DNA of 64,000 bases from Clostridia bacterium. GTDB lineage: Bacteria; Bacillota; Clostridia; Oscillospirales; Acutalibacteraceae. The position numbers and the translations under genes were made by a program. Every line of letters begins with the position of its first letter. Within the stretch, counting starts at the first letter, position 1. Positions 18,153 through 26,537 of this stretch are shown here, piece after piece. The DNA lies in NCBI GenBank assembly GCA_017516745.1, contig JAFXBF010000011.1, forward strand, positions 180,640-244,639, in the 5' to 3' direction. Under the pieces are notes generated by a model, which did not search any database, was not told the DNA's origin, and saw only the letters and a program-made list of their open reading frames with translations.

Positions 18153-18770
18153 ATGACATCATTACAAATATTTGAAGAATTACTGCAGCGTTTTTCCGCT
18201 TTGGAAACCTGTAAGGACGATATATACAATGCGTATAAAATTTTAAAAGCCTGCTACGAAAAGGACGGCAAGGTGCTCGTCTGCGGCAACGGAGGAAGTG
18301 CTGCCGATGCCGACCATATTGTAGGTGAATTGATGAAGGGCTTTCTGCTTAAAAGAAGGATTGAAAAGCCTGCCGAAAACGGTGACGATGAAATACTTTC
18401 ACGTCTTCAGGGCGCATTGCCTGCAATTTCTCTCAATGCTCATTCTGCGCTGCTTTCTGCCTTTGCAAACGACCTTGAGTTTGATTGCGCATACGCCCAG
18501 CAGGTTTACGGCTACGCCCGTGAAAACGACGTGCTTATAGCTTTGAGTACATCGGGTAACTCAAAAAGCGTAGTCAATGCCGTGCGTGCCGCTTCTGCCT
18601 CGGGAATTGCAAGCATTGGCATAACGGGCTCAAGACAAAGCGCAATGAGTGAAAAGTGTACAGTATGTATAAAATTGCCCGAAACAGAAACCTTTAAAAT
18701 TCAGGAGCTCACCCTTCCTGTTTACCATTGCCTGTGCGCAATGCTTGAAGCGGATTTCTTTAAAGGATAA
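18153..18770 (+). CDS. SIS-domain phosphosugar isomerase (GmhA/sedoheptulose-7-phosphate isomerase-like)
   Basis: 205 residues: a helical N terminus, then the SIS core with VLVCGNGGSAADADHIVGELMKGF (phosphosugar-binding serine loop), ALSTSGNSKSVVNAVRAA and IGITG. These match GmhA-type D-sedoheptulose 7-phosphate isomerases and the related DiaA group. A 20-residue insertion (KRRIEKPAENGDDEILSRLQ) lies between the first two motifs. The gene follows a ROK kinase, so conversion of a phosphorylated sugar is plausible. The substrate is inferred from family only. Followed by the hairpin preceding spoIIID. Confidence 0.85.
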   Translation: MTSLQIFEELLQRFSALETCKDDIYNAYKILKACYEKDGKVLVCGNGGSAADADHIVGELMKGFLLKRRIEKPAENGDDEILSRLQGALPAISLNAHSALLSAFANDLEFDCAYAQQVYGYARENDVLIALSTSGNSKSVVNAVRAASASGIASIGITGSRQSAMSEKCTVCIKLPETETFKIQELTLPVYHCLCAMLEADFFKG

Positions 18771-18828
18771 GGGCAAACTTAGTTCTGCACACAGGTGTGC
18801 TGACGGACAAGCAAGTAATATTTGACAG

Positions 18829-18878
18829 CCTCCCGTCATATCAATTTACCGATATGAATTCGGGAGGAATGTTTTTTT
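18829..18878 (+). promoter_or_regulatory. Terminator-like hairpin containing the spoIIID ribosome site
   Basis: CCTCCCG (18829-18835) pairs with CGGGAGG (18861-18867) and the adjacent TCATATC with GATATGA (18851-18857), with an 8-nt loop and a 3-nt bulge. The 3' arm is the Shine-Dalgarno of spoIIID, and it is followed by AATG and seven T that include the TTG start. It could terminate the upstream transcript and also sequester the ribosome site. Confidence 0.7.
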
Positions 18879-19128
18879 GAGATGTATAGTTGAAGAAAGA
18901 GCGGTTGAGCTTGGCCGCTATATAGTTGAAAACGGTGCAACGGTACGAACGGCGGCAAAGCAGTTCGGAATAAGCAAATCTACGGTACATACGGATGTTT
19001 CTCGCAGGCTCGCAAAGCTCAACCCCTTGCTTTTTGAAGAGGTCAGGGCAGTGCTTGAGGTAAACAAGGCACAGCGCCATATCAGAGGTGGGCTTGCGAC
19101 AAAAGAAAAGTACAAGTCGAATCAATAA
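18877..19128 (+). CDS. spoIIID: Sporulation transcriptional regulator SpoIIID
   Basis: 83-residue helix-turn-helix regulator of the SigE-phase mother-cell programme. The opening IVEERAVELGRYIVENGATVRTAAKQFGISKSTVHTDVSRRL carries the HTH, and the C-terminal basic region RHIRGGLATKEKYK completes the DNA-binding surface; both match the family along its length. The start is a TTG 9 nt after GGGAGG; the nearer ATG (18869) opens a two-codon frame closed by TGA. The ribosome site is buried in a hairpin with a following T tract, suggesting translational or attenuation control. Confidence 0.95.
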   Translation: MRCIVEERAVELGRYIVENGATVRTAAKQFGISKSTVHTDVSRRLAKLNPLLFEEVRAVLEVNKAQRHIRGGLATKEKYKSNQ

Positions 19129-19153
19129 AAGTTTATTTATTTTTGTAAAATAC

Positions 19154-19182
19154 TTGCAGTTTACGCAGAAGTTATTTATAAT
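19154..19182 (+). promoter_or_regulatory. SigA-type promoter of hprK
   Basis: TTGCAG (19154-19159), a 17-nt spacer, TATAAT (19177-19182), 33 nt before the ATG. Confidence 0.85.
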
Positions 19183-19214
19183 ATATCAAAAAGTTTTATT
19201 GGTGGGATGTTTAA

Positions 19215-20138
19215 ATGGCTTCCAAGTATTCCGTTTCGCTTCAGCGGATTATAGATGAACACGGCTTCAGTGTTGTTTATTCTCCCTGCGCTCCGGGTGA
19301 AATTGACGTCACCATGCAGGAGGTTATCCGCCCCGGCTTTATCCTCACGGGCTATGACGATTATTTTGACCCGGGCAGAGTTCAGTTCCTCGGTCTGACG
19401 GAAATTGAATATCTGCGCAGTCTGCCTGACGATGTAAGGGCACAAAGGCTTGATTTTTACCTTTCGCATAAGCCCGTTGTGTGTATAATCACACGCTCGC
19501 TTGAAATGCCCGAGGAGTTTCTTCCCCTTGCCGAAAAGTACGGTGTGCCCGTGCTTTCCACAAAGGATTCAACTTCGGCCTGTATGTCGGCAATAATTTC
19601 CTTCCTCGGTGTTCAGCTTGCTCCCCGTATCACCCGTCACGGTGTTCTTGTAGAGGTTTACGGCGAAGGTGTGCTTATTCTCGGCGACAGCGGCGTGGGT
19701 AAGAGTGAAACGGCACTTGAACTGATTAAAAGAGGCCACCGTCTTATTGCGGACGATGCGGTCGAAATCCGCAAGGTTTCTTCCCGTACGCTTGTCGGCT
19801 CCGCTCCCGACAATATCCGCCACTTTATCGAGGTGCGTGGTGTCGGTATCATCAACGCACAGCGTATTTTCGGTATGGGCTCTGTCAAGCTCACCGAAAA
19901 AATTGATATGGTTGTCGAGCTTGAGCCGTGGGACAGCGAAAAGGCTTACGAGCGTCTCGGTCTTGACGAGCAGTACACCGAAATTTTGGGTATTGATATT
20001 CCCAGCCACGTTGTTCCCGTTCACCCCGGCAGAAACCTTTCGGTTATTATCGAGGCGGCAGCTATGAACAACCGTCAGAAAAAGCTCGGCTACAACGCAG
20101 CCCGTGAATTGCTTAACGGCTTGGGTATGGAAGAATAA
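19215..20138 (+). CDS. hprK: HPr kinase/phosphorylase
   Basis: Bifunctional enzyme that phosphorylates and dephosphorylates Ser46 of HPr, the sensor step of carbon catabolite repression in Firmicutes. 307 residues: an N-terminal regulatory domain, then the P-loop GDSGVGKSE near residue 155, the catalytic RHGVLVEVYGEGVLI and ADDAVEIR regions, and the family signature IEVRGVGIINAQRIFG. It has its own promoter and leads a run of tightly spaced housekeeping genes (glcK, murB, whiA, dnaE), so it may be the first gene of a long transcript. Confidence 0.97.
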   Translation: MASKYSVSLQRIIDEHGFSVVYSPCAPGEIDVTMQEVIRPGFILTGYDDYFDPGRVQFLGLTEIEYLRSLPDDVRAQRLDFYLSHKPVVCIITRSLEMPEEFLPLAEKYGVPVLSTKDSTSACMSAIISFLGVQLAPRITRHGVLVEVYGEGVLILGDSGVGKSETALELIKRGHRLIADDAVEIRKVSSRTLVGSAPDNIRHFIEVRGVGIINAQRIFGMGSVKLTEKIDMVVELEPWDSEKAYERLGLDEQYTEILGIDIPSHVVPVHPGRNLSVIIEAAAMNNRQKKLGYNAARELLNGLGMEE

Positions 20139-20201
20139 AAGGTGCACACGTAAAATACGGTAAAACAAATGAAAAGAAAGATATATCGGAGGTAACAAAA
20201 T

Positions 20202-21152
20202 ATGTACAGAATCGGCGTAGATCTCGGCGGCACAAACATTGCAGTAGGTGTTGTTGACAAGAATTTCAACATCATCGGCCGAGGCAAAATGAAGACAAAT
20301 GCTCCCCGTCCCGCAAAGGCAATATTCGACGATATTGCTACGGCTATCAGAATGGCTGTTGCCGATGCAGAAATCACACTTGACGAGGTTAAGTCCATCG
20401 GTATCGGTACACCCGGCTCAGTAAACAAGGCAGAAGGTATTATTGATTTTGCAAATAACCTTGATTTCAACCATGTTCCCGCAAAGGAACTGCTTTCCGA
20501 AAATCTTGGCATGGATAGAATTTATATTGATAACGATGCTAACTGTGCTGCTCTGGGCGAAGCACTCGCAGGTGCAGGCAAGGGTACGGACAGCTTTGTT
20601 GCAATTACACTCGGCACGGGTGTCGGCAGCGGTATCGTTATCGACGGCAAGCTTGTAGTCGGCTGTAACTACGCTGCAGGCGAAATGGGACATATGGTTA
20701 TCTGTATGGACGGTGAGCAGTGTAACTGCGGCAGAAGAGGCTGCTGGGAGAGATATGCTTCCGCAACTGCTCTTATCGCACAGACCAAGGATGCTATGAA
20801 AAAGAATGTTGACAGCATAATGTGGGATCTCGTTGACGATAATATAGCAAAGGTCAGCGGCAGAACAGCCTTTGATGCAATGCGCAAGGGCGATGCAGCA
20901 GGTAAGCAGGTTGTTGACAACTACATCCGCTATATTGCAGTCGGTCTTGTAAACGTTATCAATGCTTTACAGCCCGATGTAATATGCATCGGCGGCGGTA
21001 TCAGCCACGAGAAGGATAATCTTCTTGTTCCCATCCGCAAGCACATCAACCGTGGCAGATACAGCATCTATTCGGAAAAGCAGACCGAAATCTGCTGTGC
21101 AACACTCGGTAACGATGCAGGCATTATCGGTGCCGCAATGCTCGATAGCTAA
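20202..21152 (+). CDS. glcK: ROK-family glucokinase
   Basis: 316 residues. ATP-dependent phosphorylation of glucose to glucose 6-phosphate in the cytosol. DLGGTNIAVGVV, GIGTPGSVN, IDNDANCAALGEALAG, ITLGTGVGSGIVI and GHMVI are all present, together with an intact zinc motif CNCGRRGCWERYAS, in contrast to the ROK protein at 16988. A CGGAGGTAAC ribosome site precedes the ATG. Its position between hprK and murB and near pfkA fits a glycolytic role. Confidence 0.93.
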   Translation: MYRIGVDLGGTNIAVGVVDKNFNIIGRGKMKTNAPRPAKAIFDDIATAIRMAVADAEITLDEVKSIGIGTPGSVNKAEGIIDFANNLDFNHVPAKELLSENLGMDRIYIDNDANCAALGEALAGAGKGTDSFVAITLGTGVGSGIVIDGKLVVGCNYAAGEMGHMVICMDGEQCNCGRRGCWERYASATALIAQTKDAMKKNVDSIMWDLVDDNIAKVSGRTAFDAMRKGDAAGKQVVDNYIRYIAVGLVNVINALQPDVICIGGGISHEKDNLLVPIRKHINRGRYSIYSEKQTEICCATLGNDAGIIGAAMLDS

Positions 21153-21175
21153 TTCTTTTCAAGGATAGTCTTTCA

Positions 21176-22084
21176 ATGAATAACATTCAGAACATAATTG
21201 AAGGTGCTCAAAAAATCGGCATAAAATACCGCCTTGATGCACCTATGTCCGAATACACAAGCTTCAGAACAGGCGGAAAGGCAGACGTTGTCTTTCTGCC
21301 GTCCTCTGAATTGCAGCTTCGCAGTCTGCTGCGTATGTGCTCGGACGAAGAGGTGAAGCCCTTCGTTTTCGGCAACGGCTCAAATCTCCTTGTTTCGGAT
21401 GACGGAATAAGGGGTGTTTCAATCCGCCTTGCCAACAATTTCGAGGAAATCCGACTTCTTGACGAAACAACAATATACTGCTCGGCAGGCACTAAACTTG
21501 CCACTCTCTGCAAATTTGCTCTGGAGCATTCGCTCACAGGGCTTGAGTTTGCCTACGGCATACCCGGTACTGCAGGCGGTGCGGCATATATGAATGCAGG
21601 CGCTTACGGTGGTGAAATGAAGGATGTGCTTACCTGCTGTACTCACCTTGACTATGAGGGTAATCCCGGCCGCCTTACCAAGGAATATCTCACCTTCGGC
21701 TACAGAAGAAGCTCATATACCGACAAGTATTTTGTGATTACGGGCATCATTGTTTCACTTGAAAAAGGCGATAAAGAGGAAATCAATGCAAAAATGCAGG
21801 AGCTTCTCGGCCGTCGTGTCGATAAGCAGCCGCTTGATTTGCCAAGCGCAGGCAGCTTTTTTAAACGTCCCGAGGGTCACTTTGCAGGTGCACTTATTGA
21901 GCAGTGCGGTCTCAAGGGCTTTTCTGTCGGCGGTGCGCAGGTTAGCGAAAAACACGCAGGCTTTGTTGTAAACAAGGGCGGTGCAACCACTGCGGAAATT
22001 ATGGAACTCGGCAGAATTGTTGCCGAAAAGGTGCTCAACGAAACAGGCGTTGAGCTTGAAAGAGAAGTTAAGTATATAGGTTGA
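21176..22084 (+). CDS. murB: UDP-N-acetylenolpyruvoylglucosamine reductase MurB
   Basis: FAD/NADPH-dependent reductase that makes UDP-MurNAc in peptidoglycan synthesis. 302 residues, type II short form: APMSEYTSFRTGGKAD, the FAD-binding GNGSNLLVSD, PGTAGGAAYMNAGAYGGEM and the C-terminal PSAGSFFKRPEGHFAGALIEQCGLKG with the catalytic serine. 23 nt after glcK and 15 nt before whiA. In many Firmicutes murB is followed by rapZ, yvcK and whiA; here the two middle genes are absent from the cluster. Confidence 0.97.
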   Translation: MNNIQNIIEGAQKIGIKYRLDAPMSEYTSFRTGGKADVVFLPSSELQLRSLLRMCSDEEVKPFVFGNGSNLLVSDDGIRGVSIRLANNFEEIRLLDETTIYCSAGTKLATLCKFALEHSLTGLEFAYGIPGTAGGAAYMNAGAYGGEMKDVLTCCTHLDYEGNPGRLTKEYLTFGYRRSSYTDKYFVITGIIVSLEKGDKEEINAKMQELLGRRVDKQPLDLPSAGSFFKRPEGHFAGALIEQCGLKGFSVGGAQVSEKHAGFVVNKGGATTAEIMELGRIVAEKVLNETGVELEREVKYIG

Positions 22085-22099
22085 CGGAGTATTTTAGTT

Positions 22100-22993
22100 A
22101 TGTCATTTACATCTGCGGTAAAAGATGAAATCTGTTCAACAGCCGATATGCAGACCTGCTGCTACCATGCGATGACCTACGGGCTGTTGCTGTGCGGCAG
22201 GTCTTTTGGTTCAACCTCTATGATGCTCGTCACGGAGCACGAGGGCACGGCGAAAATGTATGCTTCGGCTGTTGAAAAAATAACGGGCAGGGCACCCGTA
22301 CTGAAAGGCGCTGAAAGCGGAAAGTTTTCCGTAAGCGTTACCAAAAAAGAGGACAGGCTCAAAGTTCTGGAGCATTTCGGCGTATCCGAAAGAATGGTCG
22401 GTGTTCGTATCAACCGTTCAAACCTTGCCGAGGAATGCTGTCTTGCTTCGTTTTTAAAAGGTGCTTTCCTTGCGTGCGCAACGGTAACCCATCCGCAAAA
22501 AAGCTATCAGCTGGACTTTATTCTGCCTTTCCTGCATCTGAGTGACGATATGCTCAAATTAATGCAGGAGCTTGAAATCAACGCAAAAATGACAAAACGC
22601 AAGGGCAGTTATGTAATATATTTCAAGAGCAGCGAAATGATAGAGGATATACTTATGCTGCTGGGTGCACAGTCGTCTGCGCTCGAAATTATGCAGGTCA
22701 AAATTGAAAAGGATGTACGCAACCGTATAAACCGCAAGGTCAATTTTGAAACCGCAAACATCGACCGTTCTGTTGATGCGGCAATGGGTCAGATTGAAGC
22801 TATCCGAAAGCTTCGTGCGAGCGGTAAGTTCGACGGCCTGCCCGAAGAACTTCGTGAGCTTGCAACCCTGCGTGAAGAAAACCCCGAAAGCAGCCTGAAG
22901 GAGCTTGGCAGTATGCTTTCCGTCAGCCTTTCACGTTCGGGTGTTTACCACAGGCTTAACAGAATAGTAAGTATCGCAAACAGCGAGGATTAA
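22100..22993 (+). CDS. whiA: DNA-binding protein WhiA
   Basis: 297 residues. WhiA has a degenerate LAGLIDADG homing-endonuclease-like N-terminal domain fused to a C-terminal helix-turn-helix and influences cell division and, in actinobacteria, sporulation. SFTSAVKDEICS at the start, the FLKGAFLACATVTHPQKSYQLDF core, RNRINRKVNFETANIDRSVDAA linker and LSVSLSRSGVYHRLNRI HTH are all clear. It lies between murB and dnaE in one tightly packed block. Confidence 0.96.
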   Translation: MSFTSAVKDEICSTADMQTCCYHAMTYGLLLCGRSFGSTSMMLVTEHEGTAKMYASAVEKITGRAPVLKGAESGKFSVSVTKKEDRLKVLEHFGVSERMVGVRINRSNLAEECCLASFLKGAFLACATVTHPQKSYQLDFILPFLHLSDDMLKLMQELEINAKMTKRKGSYVIYFKSSEMIEDILMLLGAQSSALEIMQVKIEKDVRNRINRKVNFETANIDRSVDAAMGQIEAIRKLRASGKFDGLPEELRELATLREENPESSLKELGSMLSVSLSRSGVYHRLNRIVSIANSED

Positions 22994-23018
22994 TTTTTAC
23001 AGAAAGTGAGGTTATGAT

Positions 23019-26000
23019 ATGTCGGGCTTTACACATTTACATCTGCATACCGAGTACAGCTTGCTTGACGGTGCCTGCCGTATCAGGCCTCTTGTTGCCG
23101 CCGCAAAGGAGCTCGGGCAGACAAGCCTTGCAATTACCGACCACGGCTCTCTTTTCGGCGCAATAGATTTTTACAAGGAAGCAAAAAAACAGGGCATCAA
23201 GCCGATTATCGGCTGTGAGGTCTACGTTGCGGCAAGAACACGCTTCGATAAAGTGCACGGTATCGACAGCGAGCGTTATCACCTTGTCCTGCTTGCCGAA
23301 AACGATACGGGCTACCGTAATCTTATCAAAATTGTGTCCGATGCGTGGACTCAGGGCTTTTACACCAAGCCCCGTGTGGATAAAGAATTGCTCGAAAAAT
23401 ACCACGAGGGCATAATTGCGCTTTCTGCCTGCCTTGCAGGTGAAATTCCGCAGGCACTATTAAAAAACGATTATGAGCAGGCTGTAAAAACCGCCCTGTG
23501 GTACAAGGAAACCTTCGGTGAAAACAATTTCTTCATAGAAATTCAGAACCACGGGATTGAAGAGGAGCTTCGTGTCCTGCCGCAGCTTGTCCGACTTGCA
23601 AGGGAGCAGGGGATAGGTCTTGTCGCCACAAACGACACCCATTATATCCGCAAGCAGGATTCTAAAATTCAGCAAATTCTTATCTGCATACAGACTAACC
23701 ACATCCTCGGCGAAAACACGGGAATTGAGTTTGAGGCGGATGAGTTTTATTTAAAGAGCGAAAGCGAAATGCGTGCGCTTTTTGCCGATTTCCCCGAGGC
23801 GGTGGAAAATACCGCAAAAATCGCCGAAAGGTGCAATGTCGAAATCGAATTCGGCAACACGAAGCTTCCCAATTTCGATACACCCAACGGCGAAGACCAT
23901 TTTGACTATTTTGCCTCTCTCTGCCGTGAGGGTTTTATAAAGCGTTACGGCGAAAATGCCCCCGAAGAATATAAGGAGCGGCTTGAATACGAGCTTTCGG
24001 TCGTCAACAAAATGGGCTATACGGATTATTACCTCATAGTCAACGATTTTGTTCAGTACGCAAAAAATAACGGTATACCCGTCGGCCCCGGCAGAGGCTC
24101 CGGTGCAGGCAGTATAGCCGCCTATTGTATAGGAATTACGGGCATAGACCCTATGAAGTACAACCTCCTTTTCGAGCGTTTTCTCAACCCCGAAAGGGTC
24201 AGTATGCCCGATTTTGATATTGATTTCTGCTACGAAAGACGGCAGGAGGTTATTGACTATGTTATTTCAAAATACGGCTCCGACCACGTTTCGCAGATTG
24301 TTACCTTCGGTACGCTTGCCGCAAAGGCAGCCGTGCGTGACGTCGGCAGGGTAATGGGCTTGCCTTACGCCACGGTCGATTCGGTTGCAAAGCTCATTCC
24401 GTTTGAGCTGAATATAACTCTTGATAAAGCTCTTGCAAAATCAGCCGATTTGCGCAAGCGTTATGACACCGACGAAACGGTAAAAGAGCTTATCGACAAC
24501 GCTATGCAGATTGAGGGTATGCCCCGACACGCCTCAAAGCACGCAGCAGGCGTTGTTATCACCCGTGACCCAGTCAAGGAATATGTACCTCTTGCGCTGA
24601 GTGACGATCTGGCAGTTACCCAGTACACAATGGTTTCCCTTGAAGAACTGGGTCTTCTTAAAATGGATTTCCTCGGGCTTAAAACCCTTACGGTTATTGC
24701 GGATGCAGAAAAAGCCGTGCGTAAAACACAGCCCGATTTTGATATTGAAAAAATACCGCTTGACGATATAGATACCTACAAAATGTTTTCCTCGGGTCAG
24801 ACTCTCGGCGTTTTCCAGTTTGAATCCGCAGGTATGCGAAGTGTGCTGACACGCATAAAACCAAAGGTGCTCGAAGACCTTATAGCGGTTGTTTCGCTTT
24901 ACCGTCCGGGCCCTATGGATTCGATTGACACATATATAGAAAACAGAAGAAACCCCGAAAAGACAAGCTATAAAGCGGACAAGCTCCGCAATATTATGGA
25001 GGTTACGCACGGCTGTCTTATCTATCAGGAGCAGGTAATGCAGGTTTTCCGTGAGCTTGCAGGCTATTCCTACGGCAGGGCAGACGTTGTGCGCCGTGCC
25101 ATGTCCAAGAAAAAGCACGACGTTATGGAAATGGAGCGTAAAACATTCATCGAAGGTGCTGTCAGCAGGGGAGTTGAGCCTGCCGCCGCAAATTCGATTT
25201 TTGAGGATATGTCCTCGTTTGCTTCCTATGCCTTCAATAAATCACACGCCGCCGCTTATTCATTGGTGGCTTACCGCACGGCATATCTCAAATGTCACTA
25301 TCCGCAGCAGTTTATGGCGGCACTTCTTACAAGCGTGCTCGACCAGACTGCCAAGGTCTGCGGCTATATCAATGAGTGTGAGCGGCTCGGAATAAAGGTT
25401 ATGCCGCCCGATGTTAATTCAAGCTACGGCGGCTTTGTAGCCGAAAACGGCAGAATTCTTTTCGGTCTGCTTGCCGTCAAAAACCTCGGCAGAAACCTCA
25501 TTAAGGCTATTGTCGAGGAAAGGGAGAAAAACGGCAGATTTGAGAGCTATTATTCCTTCTGCAAGCGTGTTTACGGCAACAATTTCAACCGCCGTGCCGC
25601 AGAAAGCCTTGTTTATTCGGGTGCTCTCGACGGACTCGGACTCAACCGCCGTCAGATGCTGCAAATGCTGCCTGCCGTTATGTCGCAGCTTGAAGCGGAC
25701 AAGGCATACAGTATGAGCGGTCAGATTAATATATTCAGCCTTATCGGTGAAGAAAAAAGCGCTCAGCCCGAAATTCCGCAGGTGAGCGAGCTGCCGCAGG
25801 ACGAAAAGCTGATGCGTGAAAAAGAGGTTGTAGGCTTTTACGTCAGCGGCCACCCTATGTCGGGCTATGCTCCGCTTGCCGAAAAGCTCGGCTGTGCAAA
25901 GATTTTCGATTTGACGGACGGTGACGGCTATTCCGACAACGAAAACGTAAAGGTATTGGGTATCATAACCTCAATAAAGAAAAAAATAACAAGAAGCAAC

Positions 26001-26438
26001 GCTGAAATGGCCTTTGTAACGCTTGAGGATATGAGCGGCAATATCGAAGCGCTTCTCTTCCCGAAAACCGTTTCCTCGACAATGCAGTTTTTGCAGACGG
26101 GTAACGTTGTGCTTCTTGAAGGCAGACTGAGTCTGCGTGAAGACAAGGAGCCGAGCCTTGTGTGCGAAAAAATTTCGCCTTGTCCCAAGGATGTACCCGA
26201 AGACAAAGCCGAAAAAAAGGTAAAGCACGGTCTGTTTTTAAGGGTGGACAGCGTTAACGGTGAGCAGAAACGCCGTGCACTCAATCTCCTTGAAATATTC
26301 GAGGGAAACACACCGGCAAGGTTTTATTATAATGATAGTAAGAAGTACGACAGCCGTGTTATTGGTGTTGACGTAAATGATCCGCTTCTCGGCGAACTCA
26401 GACGCATTTTGGGAGCAGAAAATGTCGTTTTGCAATGA
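23019..26438 (+). CDS. dnaE: DNA polymerase III subunit alpha (DnaE type)
   Basis: 1,139 residues, full length. An N-terminal PHP domain (FTHLHLHTEYSLLDG, AITDHGSLFGAIDFY) is followed by the C-family polymerase core with GPGRGSGAGSIAAYCIGIT and the catalytic PDFDIDF aspartates near residue 400, then HASKHAAGVVIT, PGPMDSI, the helix-hairpin-helix region, and a C-terminal OB-fold (VKVLGIITSIKKKI). There is no PolC-type exonuclease insertion. In Clostridia DnaE works with PolC at the fork. It sits 25 nt after whiA; pfkA follows from its own promoter. Confidence 0.97.
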   Translation: MSGFTHLHLHTEYSLLDGACRIRPLVAAAKELGQTSLAITDHGSLFGAIDFYKEAKKQGIKPIIGCEVYVAARTRFDKVHGIDSERYHLVLLAENDTGYRNLIKIVSDAWTQGFYTKPRVDKELLEKYHEGIIALSACLAGEIPQALLKNDYEQAVKTALWYKETFGENNFFIEIQNHGIEEELRVLPQLVRLAREQGIGLVATNDTHYIRKQDSKIQQILICIQTNHILGENTGIEFEADEFYLKSESEMRALFADFPEAVENTAKIAERCNVEIEFGNTKLPNFDTPNGEDHFDYFASLCREGFIKRYGENAPEEYKERLEYELSVVNKMGYTDYYLIVNDFVQYAKNNGIPVGPGRGSGAGSIAAYCIGITGIDPMKYNLLFERFLNPERVSMPDFDIDFCYERRQEVIDYVISKYGSDHVSQIVTFGTLAAKAAVRDVGRVMGLPYATVDSVAKLIPFELNITLDKALAKSADLRKRYDTDETVKELIDNAMQIEGMPRHASKHAAGVVITRDPVKEYVPLALSDDLAVTQYTMVSLEELGLLKMDFLGLKTLTVIADAEKAVRKTQPDFDIEKIPLDDIDTYKMFSSGQTLGVFQFESAGMRSVLTRIKPKVLEDLIAVVSLYRPGPMDSIDTYIENRRNPEKTSYKADKLRNIMEVTHGCLIYQEQVMQVFRELAGYSYGRADVVRRAMSKKKHDVMEMERKTFIEGAVSRGVEPAAANSIFEDMSSFASYAFNKSHAAAYSLVAYRTAYLKCHYPQQFMAALLTSVLDQTAKVCGYINECERLGIKVMPPDVNSSYGGFVAENGRILFGLLAVKNLGRNLIKAIVEEREKNGRFESYYSFCKRVYGNNFNRRAAESLVYSGALDGLGLNRRQMLQMLPAVMSQLEADKAYSMSGQINIFSLIGEEKSAQPEIPQVSELPQDEKLMREKEVVGFYVSGHPMSGYAPLAEKLGCAKIFDLTDGDGYSDNENVKVLGIITSIKKKITRSNAEMAFVTLEDMSGNIEALLFPKTVSSTMQFLQTGNVVLLEGRLSLREDKEPSLVCEKISPCPKDVPEDKAEKKVKHGLFLRVDSVNGEQKRRALNLLEIFEGNTPARFYYNDSKKYDSRVIGVDVNDPLLGELRRILGAENVVLQ

Positions 26439-26464
26439 ATAGCAGTGAATATTGGCTAAAAAAC

Positions 26465-26492
26465 TTGACATATTTTTTAAACTGTGTATTAT
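26465..26492 (+). promoter_or_regulatory. SigA-type promoter of pfkA
   Basis: TTGACA (26465-26470), a 16-nt spacer, TATTAT (26487-26492), 46 nt before the ATG. Confidence 0.75.
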
Positions 26493-26537
26493 ATTAAGGA
26501 ATGATTTTCAGATAACCATTTTTAGGAGAGATAAGTT

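Noticed and set aside
18869-18890. Programmed -1 frameshift at the T7 run joining the ATG at 18869 to spoIIID
   Set aside because: The ribosome site ends only 1 nt before that ATG but 9 nt before the TTG at 18877, and the TTG alone gives the family N terminus, so slippage is not needed.
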